Source: Albula goreensis (lineage: Eukaryota > Chordata > Actinopteri > Albuliformes > Albulidae). Taken from it: a stretch of DNA of 64,000 nt. The DNA is taken from the NCBI GenBank assembly GCA_022829145.1, contig CM040741.1, positions 46,866,180 through 46,930,179 of the forward strand, read 5' to 3'. Numbering within the stretch: the first letter of the stretch is position 1; each line of letters begins with the position of its first letter. Below the pieces are notes generated by a model. That model saw only the letters and a list, made by a program, of their open reading frames with translations. It was not told where the DNA came from and searched no databases. Below are positions 1-13,830 of this stretch, piece after piece. A program made the position numbers and the translations under genes.

Positions 1-3000
1 ATCCCATTTAGGCTTTTCTTGTACACTCCTCTCAAGGACAAATGTAGACAAAGGCGTTTTTAGAAAATGTTAGTGCATGAGAACCAGTGGAAAAAAAAAC
101 ACTAAGATGTGAACTCATTTGAATTTTTTGTTTACATAGTGGCTGTTTTGCTATTAGAGGTATTCAAACTCTCTGACAACGCCTCTACATTGTTTTATTT
201 TTATGAGGCCACTTCTTTTCTTTTCAAAGTCAATGCCATTGCTGAAAGTATTCCAAAAGCTAGTTAGTGTATCAGAAAATCCCTGTGATAAGACAACGTT
301 GGTCTCCAAGGTTAGATTTACAGTATGTTCAGTGGCTATACTGATAATTCCTTATCAAATAAAGACTATTTACTTTTTTTGAAAGAAAGGTTGAACTTAT
401 AGGCCGAGATGTTGGTGCCTATCAACCTACAGTCTGTCACATATAAGACAGAAACTAGCTCAGTCTCAGACAGCTTTCATTTAATAATCTCATCACATAG
501 TTTGCAGGGTCACTGTTTTTCATTCACAAAGTTGAACTACTGGAAAGAAAAGAGAGTGAGATGCAGTAAGAACAGTAAGTGTGGAAAGGTCCATATTCTT
601 GAAATGATGCTCACACACTTTATGAATGGTATGAAGGAATCAGCCAAAACTGTACCAAACTGGTTAGTGTCAATTGTTTACTCTGTCAGGCAAACTATGA
701 ATTTTTGGTCCAGATTTACATTTTGACATTAAAACTTCTCTACAACAATATCAGGCTTTATAATAATGTCCCTTGGAGCACTTTTGCAACGAAAATTTCA
801 TACAGAAGTACACACTATGCTGTGTTTACTCCTCACAGTTCTTTTTTGGAGTCATGAACTTTTTCCAGAAAAATCCTGTGGACAGTCAATCACTTTGTCA
901 AAGATTCTGCAAGAGGGAAGTGCCAACGTTTCAACCTTGTTCCACAGTTCCCTAGTGGGAGTCGTTTCAATGCATGGACACGTATGGGAAGTGACACATA
1001 TTTCCTTGCATTTCTGCTGGCAGCTGGCTTATACAATTTAGACAAATGTCTCAAACAACACACGGTCATCATTGAATCTTTTGATTGCTCAGTAAATATT
1101 CAGGATATGAAGGAGGCAAGACACATCATTTTCATTCAGTTAATAAGGTTGTAAACTTTAGATCAAAACTCTTCCAGGTATTAAATATGTTGCTATTCAA
1201 AAGTTGTAGTTAACCCTACCTGCATAGGTTCTGGGGATGGTATCTAACCCTCCAGAATCTGAATTATTACACCATTTCATATTATCTATGTCATTTAACA
1301 CTACCCCCCTGAGCGATACCAAGAGGTCACTCAGAGTGGACTGACATTCTTGTCTTTCCCTCAATTCTGCTTTTACCACATGTTGGGCCATATTAGTAAC
1401 TTCATTACCCAATTTCTGAAAATGCAGTACGTGCTGCTTTTTTTCCAAGTTTATGCTATTTTTCATGATGACTATTATGGGAAGTATGTCTTGATTCACC
1501 TTAATACAGGGTTTTCACACACCAGAGCCAGAGGGCCACAGTGTATGGCATGGTTTGGGTGGCTTTCAGCATGTCAGTGTTCAGTTCGAGCAACTGATTG
1601 AGCTGACCTTGTATCCTGTATGATTGAAAGAAGACCACAAAACCCTGCAGACACTGGAGCCCTCTAAGACCTGTGTTAGACACAACTGCCATAACACCGT
1701 CTACATCACTGATCATCGTAAAAATCTCCAGCCAATTCTTCCCCTGAAAAAGGCTTTTGAAAAAAAAAACATCCTGACTGTCATGGCATCAGTTAGAGAT
1801 AAGAATTGTATTGCAATGATTCTGGTAAAGCCCTGTCCTTGTCTCTCTTGTTTTTCCAGCTATATGAATGTTATGCAAAGTGCTAGTAAATACAGTGACT
1901 TGGTGCATTGTATGGACACTGATTATGTTTAATTGTTGGGTAGACCATTGTAGCCACAAGTTATACACATAAAGAAGACTATGCATAGTTGCAAGATGCC
2001 ATCCTGTACAAAACATGGAAAATGACATGCAGACCCTCAGTTTCACTCACATATAATTTGGGAAATGACATATTTTGTCTGACTGCATCGTTTTTTTGGA
2101 TCACACTTGTGTTTTTGAAAATTTGAATAAAAATAACATGGTGTGAATTTATCCTTCATGCGTTCCTGTTTTTTTGGGGTGTGTTTTGGTGCAAAAACGG
2201 TTTAATTACTGTATTACACAAATCCAGCAGAAGGGCTTTTGCATTGTTCTTAATTTTTCAGTTTGGAAGGCCTGTTTCTGGGAAATGATTGTAATGTCAG
2301 GTTATTCAGTCTCCCTTGTCACCAAGTGGTTTCGCTCACTGCATTTATTCTGCTCTGCAGCATTTCAATGAGATAGCCTGTACCCTCTGGCCTCGAAAAT
2401 ACGACCTTGACATACACTGCACAGTAGGCAATGTTCTTGGACTGTATCTAAAACTTAGCAAATTGTATATTTTCAGGGTAATCATTCAAGGATATTTTTT
2501 ATTCCTAAATCCTAACAATGACTTTACTGTTAGAATTTGAGTAAACTCCTTCTCTTAAAAGAATCAACATTTACATCAATTGTGGACCCATGTTCTTGTA
2601 TCCATGTCATCCACTAGATTATTTAACAACCATGCAGAATATGTTAATTTGCAAAATGCTATAATAATGATACTAATAATAATGCTCTAAGTGATTCATG
2701 TCTTATTCTCTTCTTTAATTTATAGATAACATATTCATCATTAGAAAAACACATCTATTAATAATAAGTTGACAACATTTAGTGAAGATATGGATGGACC
2801 ATCCAGTTTCCTTCATTTTGAGTCAAATTTGGGTTAGATGAAGTAAAGTAAGGTGACCAACGAATCTCACCAGAGCTTGCAATTGCTCACAATGTACACT
2901 CTTCATTTATTGGTTATGAAAAACAAAAGTGATATTTCATAAACAAAAGCATATATTGTGTATCCATACTGTATAAATATAACAGACAATAACCTGGCAA

Positions 3001-3419
3001 TATGCTGTAATGAGGTTATAGGTACCAAAAAGTCACAATAACATTTCTAACCTATCTATGTCAAATGTTGGCAATATTCCAATAAATGCAATTAGATTAT
3101 TGTTAAAATATTAGACCACTATTAAATAATATTTTGTCTCTGCATCCTCAACTAAAATGAACACCAGAATCACTAATGCTTGGGAACAACTATTCTAATG
3201 TTTGTAAGTAGGCTATTAACCATTTCAGAATATGTTAGTATTGAAGGTAACGATAAGTTCTGAAAACAACTCTTAAATTGATGCAAATCTACTTTATAGA
3301 AATATTTCACCCTCTCGCACTTCAAAAGTACTACTATTTGTGTTCTCATTCTAATGATGTAGTTTTTGAATGTAGCCATCTACATTTAATTCAATGAGTT
3401 AAATCATGACGGTCCAGTT
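1..3419. other. Intergenic region upstream of lpar1
   Basis: AT-rich, CpG-poor DNA with no recognisable gene apart from the weak relic at about 1.2-1.7 kb. A degenerate ATAATAATG-type run lies near 2660-2690. Confidence 0.6.
1197..1716 (-). pseudogene. Unidentified protein-like relic
   Basis: Two neighbouring open segments, 1501-1716 and 1197-1499, lie in different frames. They read like protein: Leu/Gln-rich helical stretches (GQLNQLLELNTDMLKATQT, and LHFQKLGNEVTNMAQHVVKA) without simple-sequence bias. Their juxtaposition suggests one decayed coding region broken by a frameshift. I do not recognise the family. A transposable-element or retroelement gene is the likeliest origin. It could be chance, as both segments are short. 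Confidence 0.25.
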
Positions 3420-3821
3420 TATGTTTCTTTCCCGACGAAACGTTTCTTTTCAGCGCACAATATGTTTCCAATTACATATTCCAGAGAGAACAACTTTCTT
3501 GTGAGTGCGCGCGCGCTGACGTGACGTCATAGCGTCTAAGAGTGGCACCTTCAAGCAGCGCAAGATGAGGAGAGGGCATAGCTGAAATCTTAAAGGTAGA
3601 GACTCCGCTATATGCCCCGCATCACACTGTCTGCTTCATGGAAATACGATGGTTATACTACACATGACTTTTCGTGATTGGGAAAAAACGGCATTTTCAA
3701 CTTGATAACGTTTTGAAGTGACGGAACCCAAAGTTTTGGGGATTTTTATTCCATTTTAATTCCATTTTGGAGTAAGTTCGGTCTGGAAATACGATTTTGG
3801 CACCGGTATCAAGAGGAAGAA
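3420..3821 (+). promoter_or_regulatory. lpar1: CpG-rich patch with CRE; probable lpar1 promoter and first non-coding exon
   Basis: This is the only clear CpG cluster in the first 20 kb, including GCGCGCGC at about 3508-3515. At 3517-3530 a TGACG half-site runs into a complete palindromic cAMP-response element (TGACGTCA at 3522-3529). A strong splice donor (GAA|GTAAGT) lies after 3821. It faces the plus strand and sits 17 kb before the lpar1 coding exon, whose first 14 nt are untranslated and follow an acceptor, so at least one upstream non-coding exon is required. Assignment to lpar1 is by position, and no TATA box is evident. The transcription start could lie anywhere between about 3530 and 3620. 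Confidence 0.5.
3522..3529. promoter_or_regulatory. Consensus cAMP-response element (CREB/ATF site)
   Basis: A perfect 8-bp palindrome TGACGTCA is preceded by a second TGACG half-site at 3517-3521, within the CpG cluster. CREB/ATF factors bind this sequence when it lies close to a transcription start. Occupancy here is inferred. Confidence 0.6.
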
Positions 3822-4355
3822 GTAAGTACTTCAGCAGTGTACTTAAGCTTACACTTTTAAACAAGTTGTGTACGCAGTATTAATAAACATTAAAATATGG
3901 ACTTTTAAAATTAATGTTCATGTCTCGGGGGAGTACAACTGATGTGACGTTAGCTATCACACACCTGCGCGAAATGAAAAGTTGGCAGCTCAAATGCAGA
4001 TACCTTGGAATTATTGCCAGCGTGTACTGTAGCGTGATAGTTGACAAACTGTATAGAGCGTTATTGCAAGTGTTCTATGTGGCAGTTGTTTTACATAATG
4101 TAAGCACATGCGGCGACGTTTACTTGCGTATTGCTCTCAAACTTTAAGGTAACCAGTAGAGAAGCAGTGGTAATGTTATGTATTAGACCACAAAAAACTG
4201 TTTCAGTTCAAGACAGAATGCTTGAGCGAATACAGGGACAGTGGGTCTGCATGATGCTTAAGAACTGATGGTAAGTAGAAGTGAAGTGCAATTCAGTACA
4301 TGCAGAAGAAACAGTCTCGAGAGTTGTGATAAGTTTCAAGAGTTTAAAAACGGGA

Positions 4356-4409
4356 TGTGTGTGTGTGTGTGTGTGTGTGTGTGAGTGAGAGAGAGAGAGA
4401 GAGAGAGAG
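4356..4409. repeat. Compound microsatellite (TG)n-(AG)n
   Basis: About 14 TG dinucleotides run into GAGTGAGAGAGAGAG repeats. It lies just inside the putative first lpar1 intron. Confidence 0.97.
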
Positions 4410-6666
4410 GACCTTTAGGAATCTACATTAAAATGTACTTCTTTTAATTCTTTTAAACTTTTTGTTCTCTATTTCAAATCAACTGAAATGACTCAAAAGT
4501 GGAAATTCTGTCTAATATTTTGGGAATATGTCCTGAATTAACTATTGGTGATTTTTTTTGACTGGATAACACCAGTCAAATATTCTTTGAATTTAAGACT
4601 GACATTTTGCAACAGTGCTTCTGTTTTCAATTTAATTTGAATGTTTACATACTGTTTGTTTTATTGGCACCTCTATGCCCTCTTACAATCTGGTTATAAT
4701 CTTGCCTTGACCATTTGATTGTGCATGTGTAAAAACATAGGCCTACTGAGACTGATAGTACTTGAACATTCCTGCTGCTTTGGCGTTCTCCCAAAGTGCA
4801 CGCCTTAGTGTACCTTACTGAGGACGGAATTTGATTCTCCCACTTTGCGGTTTGGCCAAAACTTTGAATAGAAGATTTAAGAAAGTTCAAACCCTTGACT
4901 TAAAACTGAAATCAATAATTGTGTTTTGCAACATTTTTAGCATTTCAATTACGTTTAGTTTTAGTCCTGAAACATAGAACTAAGTCCATTGATTTATGTA
5001 ACAATAAGTTTGGTATCTGAGTGTAGGTTTTATTTAAAGTGAAGTTGGCATGCATATCTCCTTCAGTACAGGGTGGGTTATTTATGTTTAAGGTATTCAT
5101 AAGTTTCCTCTCATTTTCAATCTTTTTAGGGGTCCATTACTACATGAATACTAGAACTCTGTGGTAGAATGTAAATATTTATCCAGAATTATGAAAGGAA
5201 AATATACTTATTTATTTCTTAATAGTGTATGAATAAAACTGAATAAATAACTTGGACATTCCTAATTATTTACGAGCAATACAAAGATCAACACTTGCAG
5301 CAGTTGCAAAGGTTAAGGATGGTCCTCTGAAGCTATTGTCTGCGATTGGTCAGTGATTTTCTGTGCAGACTGAGTTCTCATTCCATAGTGATGTCACCTC
5401 CATGGCACTGTTCTCTGCATGATGGTGTCACCAATTGGCTAACAGGTTACCTGCTGTGTTCACAGGCTCACTCTAATTAATACTGTTTATCTGATCAAGC
5501 TGTCTGCCATCCTCCTTATCAATTATGGAGTTGGACATTGTAATTCATTTTCCATGGGTTATGCTCTGTTTTTTTTTTTTTTTACTTTAAAAAGTGACAG
5601 ATGGTTTGATGAGCTTTCTTCTCGGTGTAGTGCAGGGGTCTGATGATTTTATCATATTATCTAAGGTCTTCCAGGTGGATTTCCGACTGGAATGAGTTTT
5701 ATTTTAGAACTATAAATTGAAGGGACTATACATTTCATTTTTAAATTTATATCAGTTCTACCGTATTGTAATAACAGAAAAAGTATGACACCTTCTCCAC
5801 ATCCTTTTTAAAAATGATACAAGGACTTACAAGGAGATAGCAGATGTTTTCTGCTAACATTTGCCCTTAATTTTTATTTACAATTGAATAAGACTCTTTT
5901 CTCTACAAGAGGAGTTTGTTGAGCTCATTTTCATGATTGCTGAGCCCAGCTGTGTCAGTAAAGATAAAGATGGACACTTTCATTTAATTGTGAGACAATA
6001 TTAAGGACAAATGTTGACTGAATTCTGCCATGTCTTTGGGAAATCAAAAGAGAAGAGCAATAGAACATGGGTCAAAACTAGGGTGACTAGCTTGCTAGCT
6101 TTTTATAGTTTATAGCAGTATAAATAGCATAGCACTAGAATGGCTATTTTTAAATACTCACCTAGAACCAATGCTAAAACACTCAGTTTACCACCATATT
6201 TTAGACAGAATGTGTCAGCAATTTTATTTGAACATTGCTTCACGAAAACCAGTGTAAAACAACTCACTGAATATGTAACTGACTCTATTCATGATGCAAG
6301 CTGACAGAAAGTAGGTTTACCCGTATTTTTCTCTCATATGATCATGTGTGAAACTAATTTCATTTAGTTTTGTTATCATATCTCTTGATTTTTCTGGTGC
6401 ACGTCTTATCTCTGAATAGGCAAAAAGAAATCGCTCTTGCATATACGAAAAGTGAAGATTGAAACATGAGAGACTTTACCATTTGTTGCCAGTTGGGGCC
6501 ACTAAGTTACCCAAATCTCCAAAACTAATCATACTGGTAGTGCCTGAAAAACAAAGTGTATTCAATGGATTATGCAATGACAAGTGCTTGCAGTTTGTGT
6601 CACCAGATCATATAATAATGTGAAATATTTGGTCTGCCATGCAGTTCTTACAGAAACAGTTTCACC

Positions 6667-6685
6667 CATATATATATATATATAT
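6667..6685. repeat. (TA)n microsatellite
   Basis: A short uninterrupted TA dinucleotide run sits in the putative first lpar1 intron. Confidence 0.85.
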
Positions 6686-7637
6686 TATCAACTAAGAATA
6701 ATCATTACCTTTCAGTTCCAGATACAAGTCAAATGTGCAGACAGGGATAGAACTTCTTTTCAAGCTCTTGTGGAATGGTAATGCATTTGAATTGTTACAA
6801 TGTAGCTGCAAGGCAGAAGTAAAAAAAAACATATTTGTACTCAGTAATTTATGTTAGTACTTTAAACCAGTAAACATGTAAATATGACAAAGCAGTTACC
6901 TCTGCTTTAATGAAAATCCTGCTTTTTCACAAGTCCTGAACTTCCCTAACACCGAGGTTGTGGGTGGTCTGAGGATAGCTTGCCAGTCAGACAGGAAAAG
7001 CCTCGAATCACCTTCCTTCAGCAAAGCCAGTAGGTCTAGGGACATCTGATGGTTTAGGGCAGAGGAGGAAGGTGACCTCTGTGGGTGGTATCACTTCCTC
7101 TCCTGTCAGTTATAGCTGAAGTGGGGTAGGGAAACACAATGGTAATCTGTTTTTCCATCACTTTTCACGAGTGGTGAACCACTGTTCATTTTCCTCCATA
7201 GATTTCAGTGTGGAGTTTGAATTTACAATACACCTATTTTAGGCACAGGTTTGGATACATAAGTCTTGAGTACCTATGCGATTGTTTACATATATTATTG
7301 CAGTATATGTAACCTGTTTAGGATATATGGGATACATTTTTCCTTTTTAGTTGTGATTGGCCATAGCACTCAGAATTTACAGTTTTGTACATAACAGATT
7401 TAGTGTACCACTGCCAATCTGAGTGTCTGTATTTTCTTAGCCGTTTCCTGCTTAGCCCTCTGTTAGATCAATGATTCATGATTTATTGTGCCTTTCGGGC
7501 ATTTCATTATAGAAAAGTCACAAAACCAAAACGAAAATTTCAGATAATACACTTAAGAGCTATTTAAATTGTACAAATGTAGGAAATTGAATGGTTTTAA
7601 TTGAATTTAACAGTACATGTATACAGCCATGTGCAGT

Positions 7638-7672
7638 TAGAGAGAGAGAGAGGGAGGGAGAGGGAGAGAACG
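7638..7672. repeat. Purine-rich (AG)n / GGGAGA low-complexity tract
   Basis: AGAGAGAGAGAG runs into GGGAGGGAGAGGGAGAGA on the plus strand, an unbroken purine stretch in the putative first lpar1 intron. Confidence 0.85.
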
Positions 7673-10600
7673 AGACCAGACTGCCATAAAAACAGCTCAT
7701 ATCCTGTGTTATGATATCTTTCACAAAGCTGGGTGAGAGGCAAATGGCAGTAGAGGTGTCCTACTCTCTTAACAGCACAGCCATTAGCTGTAAATGTAAA
7801 TGAAAACCTGATCTACAGGCCTACTGTAGGAGTAGGTGCCAATAAGTCCATCGACACATAGTTGTCAGTGGTCACCGGCTCAAGTGTGTTTTTTAACGCT
7901 ATAGGGTGAATGTACCTCACTGCATAGCACGTCAATGTAAGGTAATCCACCATTAAAGGAACACAGATGTAGAGTAGATATGATACACCACAGACTTTCA
8001 CAAAGTCAAACTGAAGGACAATAATTGGTCCTTAAAGTATAATTCATTAATTTGTGCAGTTAATAGTGGATAATAGTTATAAAAGCTATAATCACTTATT
8101 CCTGAACCAAGAACCATTTGTATTGTATAGTTTAGGACAGTTTTCCGTTGTCTGAATTGTGAGACAGCTGATTGTTATGGTTTCCTAAAAACAATGTCCA
8201 GCCTCAGGACTTATTATGATGATGGGTTTGTTTAAATCAAAAATGTACACACTGACATTCCTTAAGAGATTCAATGAGGACTGGGCACCACACCATGCGT
8301 TCCAAAGAAAACTTTGTAAATCTTTGTGTAACACTGCCAGAAAGTAGAGAGTCTGTCTACTCCTTTAAGTAAATACTGTTTTGACAGACTGAAATATTTG
8401 AACAAGTGTCCATTGTCCACAGGAAGTTGTTGCTTGCTTTGAACCAGGAAGTTGTTGCTTTGCATTGGCGAGTGTTAGGCCTATATTTGGATGCTGTGCA
8501 AAAATGACACAGCATGTTGATAACTGTGAAGGACACTGGAAGGATTAAGACCTATAATGAGAATTATGCATGGTATGGCTTGATTTAAACTTTACCCTTT
8601 AATCATTTAAGGTGTTATTGAGCCTGTCCTGCTGTTCTTTTTACTTTGCATTAAAATATTATTTTTAGTATTGAACAGTTTTTTGTATTGACAATGTTAT
8701 GTAAATGTCTGAAATAGCAGAGTGAAGATAGCATATTTGATTTAATTTAAACTCTTATGGACCTTGTGGATTGTAGATTGATTGAGTAAAAGCCTTAGTA
8801 GTTTTTGCAACAGTATAAATAGTCACCTCACAAAATTTTTATGTTATCATCCGTAATCCAAAGAAGGGATGAAATAGGTCTCTTCAGCAACATGCTTCAG
8901 TAATATATTAGTGAATACACGAGTACCATGTTTTACACACTTGATGGTGTCACACACAGCTGCTGGAGCTGTGTGTTTTTTCTTTCACTTTTCCTTGGTC
9001 TCAGAGCCATTGGGGACTGATAGTAAACTTTCTTGCATACTTCAGATTTCCAACATATCATAAACAGCATGGAACTTGTGAAAAACAAGCCTTGTATTTC
9101 CACTGGCAGACATTTGTGATTTCCCAGAGCCAGAGCCCTTGACCAGGTGCAGAAACACATGGTACATCGACAGCAGGGTCAGCTCTCAAGGTACTTGTTT
9201 TTTCTTTTGATATGGGGTTGGTGCATCTTTCGGTGGCATATTTATTGCAGAATAATTTGTAACTAAATGTTAATGTTTTCCCTTCTATTTTTTATTAGGA
9301 ATTAGCACTTGATGACTTCCTGCCTTGGTTGTCCCAAGGATCATGCTGTATTTTAAATGGTGTAGAACATATGTACCATTAGTCTGAATATCAAATATGC
9401 CCCCTATATTTGTTTATATGTGTGTGTGGCCTTTGATAAGTCAAGGTCCTATTAAGGACATTTAAAATAAACCTGCAGAAGTAATTCATTTGCAGGGGAC
9501 TCTTTGCATGTGAGCATTCTGATTTAATTAAAATGTGACAAATAATAAGATAGAATAAGAATATTTGATTAAGAATAATTTGTTTAGAATAAGAAATTAA
9601 CACATTCTTGCATAATTGTGAAGAGTGTATATTTAGTGTGGTTGCAAACTTTAAGGACCTTGTAGGGAAGTTTATAAAACATTTAGTCTTTTTGTCTTGC
9701 TGTGAGATTTCAAGTAGAAAGGGCAGCACAGTTTATGTGTGACAGCACTGTATAAATGAAATCACAATGTATTTATATTTTCTACAGAGATTCCAAGAAT
9801 AGGAGAGAATATTATTTCTGTTGTGTTAACTTACTATCAAATCATTACACCACTCAGCAAGGGAGTTGTGACTGTTGGTCAAAACAGTGGCATGCATAAA
9901 ATACTTTGGTGGTCATAGCCCCCAAGTCATCAACTAAAGGTACTTTCACACTAACAGTTCTGGTTATTTTTGAAAGAAGTAAAGAGCTTTATGCTATTTT
10001 GAGGTGAACTATACAGGTCTGGAACACTTTTTGGTTTGTTTTCTGACCACATGGAAAGAACCATGCAGTGACGTTCATATTGTGTTTCTGCAAACACAAA
10101 AGGTTTCTAGTTGGTAATGAGAATAAATATAAATGCCTGAAGTTCCTTAATGTATGAGGACACAAACTGAAATTGCATCTAATGCATTGCTGGCTATCAG
10201 TATTCTACAAAAACAGTTTTGCTATTGGTTTGAGAGAGGGTCTGTGAGCGAACAAGCAAATTAGCTACCATAGCCGTTAGACTACAGCAAAATACCATGT
10301 TAGTGATATAAAATAAACCATCTGTGCTTCAGATGATTTTCAACTCTGGACAATTCTTTTCCTATTTTAATATATTTTATTGCTTCTGCATGTTCCATTA
10401 CACTCACCCACTTGCTCACTCACCAGTATTTTAAAAATGGCAGTTTCTGCATCCCAGCTTGTGTTTGACCAGACAGTGGCATTCACTACTGCCAGCTCAT
10501 CCTCAATATCTCCTGGGCTTTGGAATGGTACCTAGCTTGGAGATGGAGAAAAAAATGTGGTCCCGATCTACCCTCGGGGAACTAAAATAGTTCCAAGTTC

Positions 10601-10820
10601 CTGTAGTGCAAACGTTGACAAAAGTTTGTAGTTCTTGAAATAGTTCCTCACCCTGTGAATAGACCCTGAAGTGCAAAATCAGGGCTTTGAAAGACTCTAT
10701 GCATAGAAAAGGGCAATGCTGTAAGCTGTAGCATAGGCTACATTATAAATATGGTTAAAATAAAGCTGTGATACTGATCGTGACTGAAAGTTCAACAACT
10801 TGTTTGGCAGTAAAATTAAA

Positions 10821-10943
10821 AGATATAGGGCTGGTTCCCTGGACATGATTAAGTCTAGTCCTAGACTGAATACATTTCCATTGAAATTTTATTTTAGTCG
10901 AGGACAAGGCTTAATAAATGTCCAGGAAACCAGCCCTATATCT
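10821..10943. mobile_element. Short palindromic MITE
   Basis: The left arm begins AGATATAGGGCTGGTTCC. The right arm, in reverse complement, begins AGATATAGGGCTGGTTTCC. Complementarity continues imperfectly through CTGGACAT...TTAAG...CTAGTCCTAGACT toward the centre, so nearly the whole 123 bp folds on itself. It resembles the GGGCTGGTTTCCxGGACA...TTAAGxCTAGTC palindromic repeats common in fish genomes. It carries no coding capacity. Confidence 0.65.
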
Positions 10944-13737
10944 GTAAATTTTGTACAGTGCTGTTTTGGCTATTCAAAGCCCTCTGTGCAGGCAGTGTCC
11001 AGTGTTTATGTAACCTAGTATATGTGTAAACCATTGAGAGTAACCAGCAGAGGTTTGTTGCAGAAGTAAGTGCCTCATCTAAATTTGAGTATGGTTTCAA
11101 CTGAAATGAGTCTCTAAATTTCTGAATTTCTAAAACTTTGAAAAGCACTGTCTACAGTGTTTTAGGGCCAGGTGTAGCCACAAGAGCTCACTATATGAAA
11201 TGTAAATATGTCACCTTTTCACATCACAATGTCCTTAAACATTGCTGATGGCTGCCATACACTGTTAGTGGACAATGGTATCGTCCGTCACGCACAACCC
11301 TGCCGAAAATCAATGAGAAAAAAATTTTGCAAAATATTCATGGAAACATGTGTAAGCACAGTTATAAGCACTGCACTCTGAAAGTGATTTCCAACTAATA
11401 CTGCAATAGTCTACTTCTGAACCATTGAAAGGAATCGTATTTGCAATTATAGAGTAATTATCTGAAAATTCAATACAATATATAGATTATGCATACCTGT
11501 GTTATATAAACTATAACGTCAGAACTGAGTTGCTTGTGGTGTCATGTTTTCAAAGCCATAGTTACTTTTTGATTGTGATGGATGCATATTATTTTAAACA
11601 GGACTGATTATGAATGTCAGATATCCAAATGGATAGAAAATATCCAAATGCGTGTGAAAGAAAACTAAAACATTGTGAAAAAAATTAAATGTATTGCAAT
11701 TATTCTATAGACTTACCTGCAGATAGAATATCCCAATAGACAATGCAGTGGATGCTCTGTGGTAGCTCATGACTGTGCAGTTTTTTTCCCCCACTTTTTC
11801 TCACAAAGACTGTAATAAATCTAAGCATAAATCAGAAACACTCCCACATTTTCTCCACATGGAGATAGTTTTAGTATGCTTCTGTACATCACTTGTATCT
11901 TTGGAGTGTGTTAAAAGAGGACTGGTTTTTCTTCCCTGAAAGGCTAGTTTATTTTGTATCTCATTTAATTTATTTTGGTTTGTCGTTCTAACTGAAGAAG
12001 GTAAGTGGAATTTGAAAGATAGAGGAAATACCGTGTTTTTCCTTAGTTTTTTACAACTGCAGGCTCCACTCACAGCACATAGGCCTGTGCATGATGAAGT
12101 CTGGTTACCACATGCCCTCAGGACACAACAAAGACCTTTTCAAAGATGCTTCTTGTTATTTTAAGTGGGCCTCTGTGTCGACACCAGAAGCCTGGGAGCA
12201 GGGGCTCTGCAATGTGTTAAAGAAATCTTACTTCTCTTTAAGCGAATCTCCATGGAGACCATCTGGACTCTCCCTTAGGTGTGTATTTTCTGCACCGTGG
12301 GTACAAAGTGAGCATTTCTTCCCATTCTATTATGGGCTGGAAATTGAGGAACAGCCAAGATATCATGTGGAAACCATTTTTGTGCACTTTGATCAAGCAC
12401 CCCACACATATAGAAAATGTATGTGGGAATATATCAGGATAATGAAAAGTGATATTAAATGCAAGGATACAATAAGGGTAAATATCTATAGTTAAGTGGT
12501 TCATCAAAGTTTAGGAAACTAATAACAGGTCATGTATTATAGTAATGAATGCATTCTGTTACAAACAATTTTTTTTGCGTTTATAGCATTGAACTCTAAC
12601 AATGCATTAATTGAATACCACATTTCACAGCACCAAATTGTGTGTTTTAATGTTAGAGGCATGTTTTGCAATCTCATGTATGTAAGCATATACTTTCATT
12701 TAAGTTAACTTGTCTGCAGCTTTGATTAAAGTATATATTTTTAGGAAGAAATGTATTTTTACTGAACAAAATAAACCAACACCTCATCAAAATGACGCAT
12801 GGGGTATTTCACAAAGTTGTGAAATGACCTGATGCTGGAAAACTATTGTCATGTTGTTAGCTGTCCCTTTATGTTATCCACATACATTTCTAAATAGCTA
12901 TGGCTTTTTACAAGTTCATTATTATTTGAATCTATTTATATATGCACAGTATGAATAACGCCCTTTATTGTATTTTACATTTTCATGCTTCTTTCTGGTG
13001 GTCAGAAATGTTACACTTTGGAAAGATTTACTCACTGGGTGACTCAGATATGAGTGAGTGACTAAATGTGGACTCAGGAGCCAAGAGTGGCAGTATACAG
13101 TATTATTTCCAACACTTTGTAATGTGTTCCTTCTTTTTGAGGATATGACTTCAAGAAAAGAAATCTCTTAACAATCCAGTCATCATCTTGGAAATAGCTG
13201 CGTAAGGTTAAATTGAAGAATCACATAGTCATCATTTCTGTTAAAACTCCACCCAGTTACAATGTCCTCTCTTGGCTTTAAGGGCTAAGATGTTTATTAA
13301 AGAGCACTATAGCATGCCTAGGGATTACCATGTGTCTCTACCAGACAGGCATGTTGTCTTTTCATGCATATAAAACATTCTAATTTAAGCTGCAGCATAA
13401 ATTGACTTTTTCATGCGACAAGCCATTTTTCCCATGACATGTCACCAGGAAAAATGATTTAAATCCACTGTAGGAATCACTGTACGCTTTCCTCTAAGAA
13501 TATATCTTATTTTTAAATGTTTTTCTGTAACACTTTGTTTGTTCTGTGTTTAAATCTCCTTACAATAAAAATATATAATGTTTAGGAGTTGAGCTGAACA
13601 CAAAATGTGAAGTTACTAAATAAGAATTAGGCTACCACATGTGGACAGTGTAGTCTTACAGCGTTTACAAATCTGAGAGAGGAATATGGCACCACAAGAA
13701 AGTCAATCAACTAGCTTTCAGTTGATGGAAGTAGAAA

Positions 13738-13830
13738 ACTCTGTCTCAGGTGTCATCTCAGTTTATCCCATAATGTCTTGATTGGTTTCAGATCTGGTGA
13801 CTGAGAAGGACATTGCAACTGAATAGGGTC
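13738..13830 (-). mobile_element. Tc1-like transposase fragment (third catalytic region)
   Basis: The minus strand reads CPSQSPDLKPIKTLWDKLR then a stop, matching the Tc1 signature QSPDLNPIExLWxxLxR around the last catalytic residue (here Lys for Glu). More of the element may extend to higher coordinates through about 14.2 kb, but it is too decayed to follow. It is an inactive relic. Confidence 0.65.

Noticed and set aside
12091..12495. 134-codon plus-strand open frame in the lpar1 intron
   Set aside because: No recognisable domain, no splice context and ordinary intronic composition. The length is compatible with chance in 64 kb.
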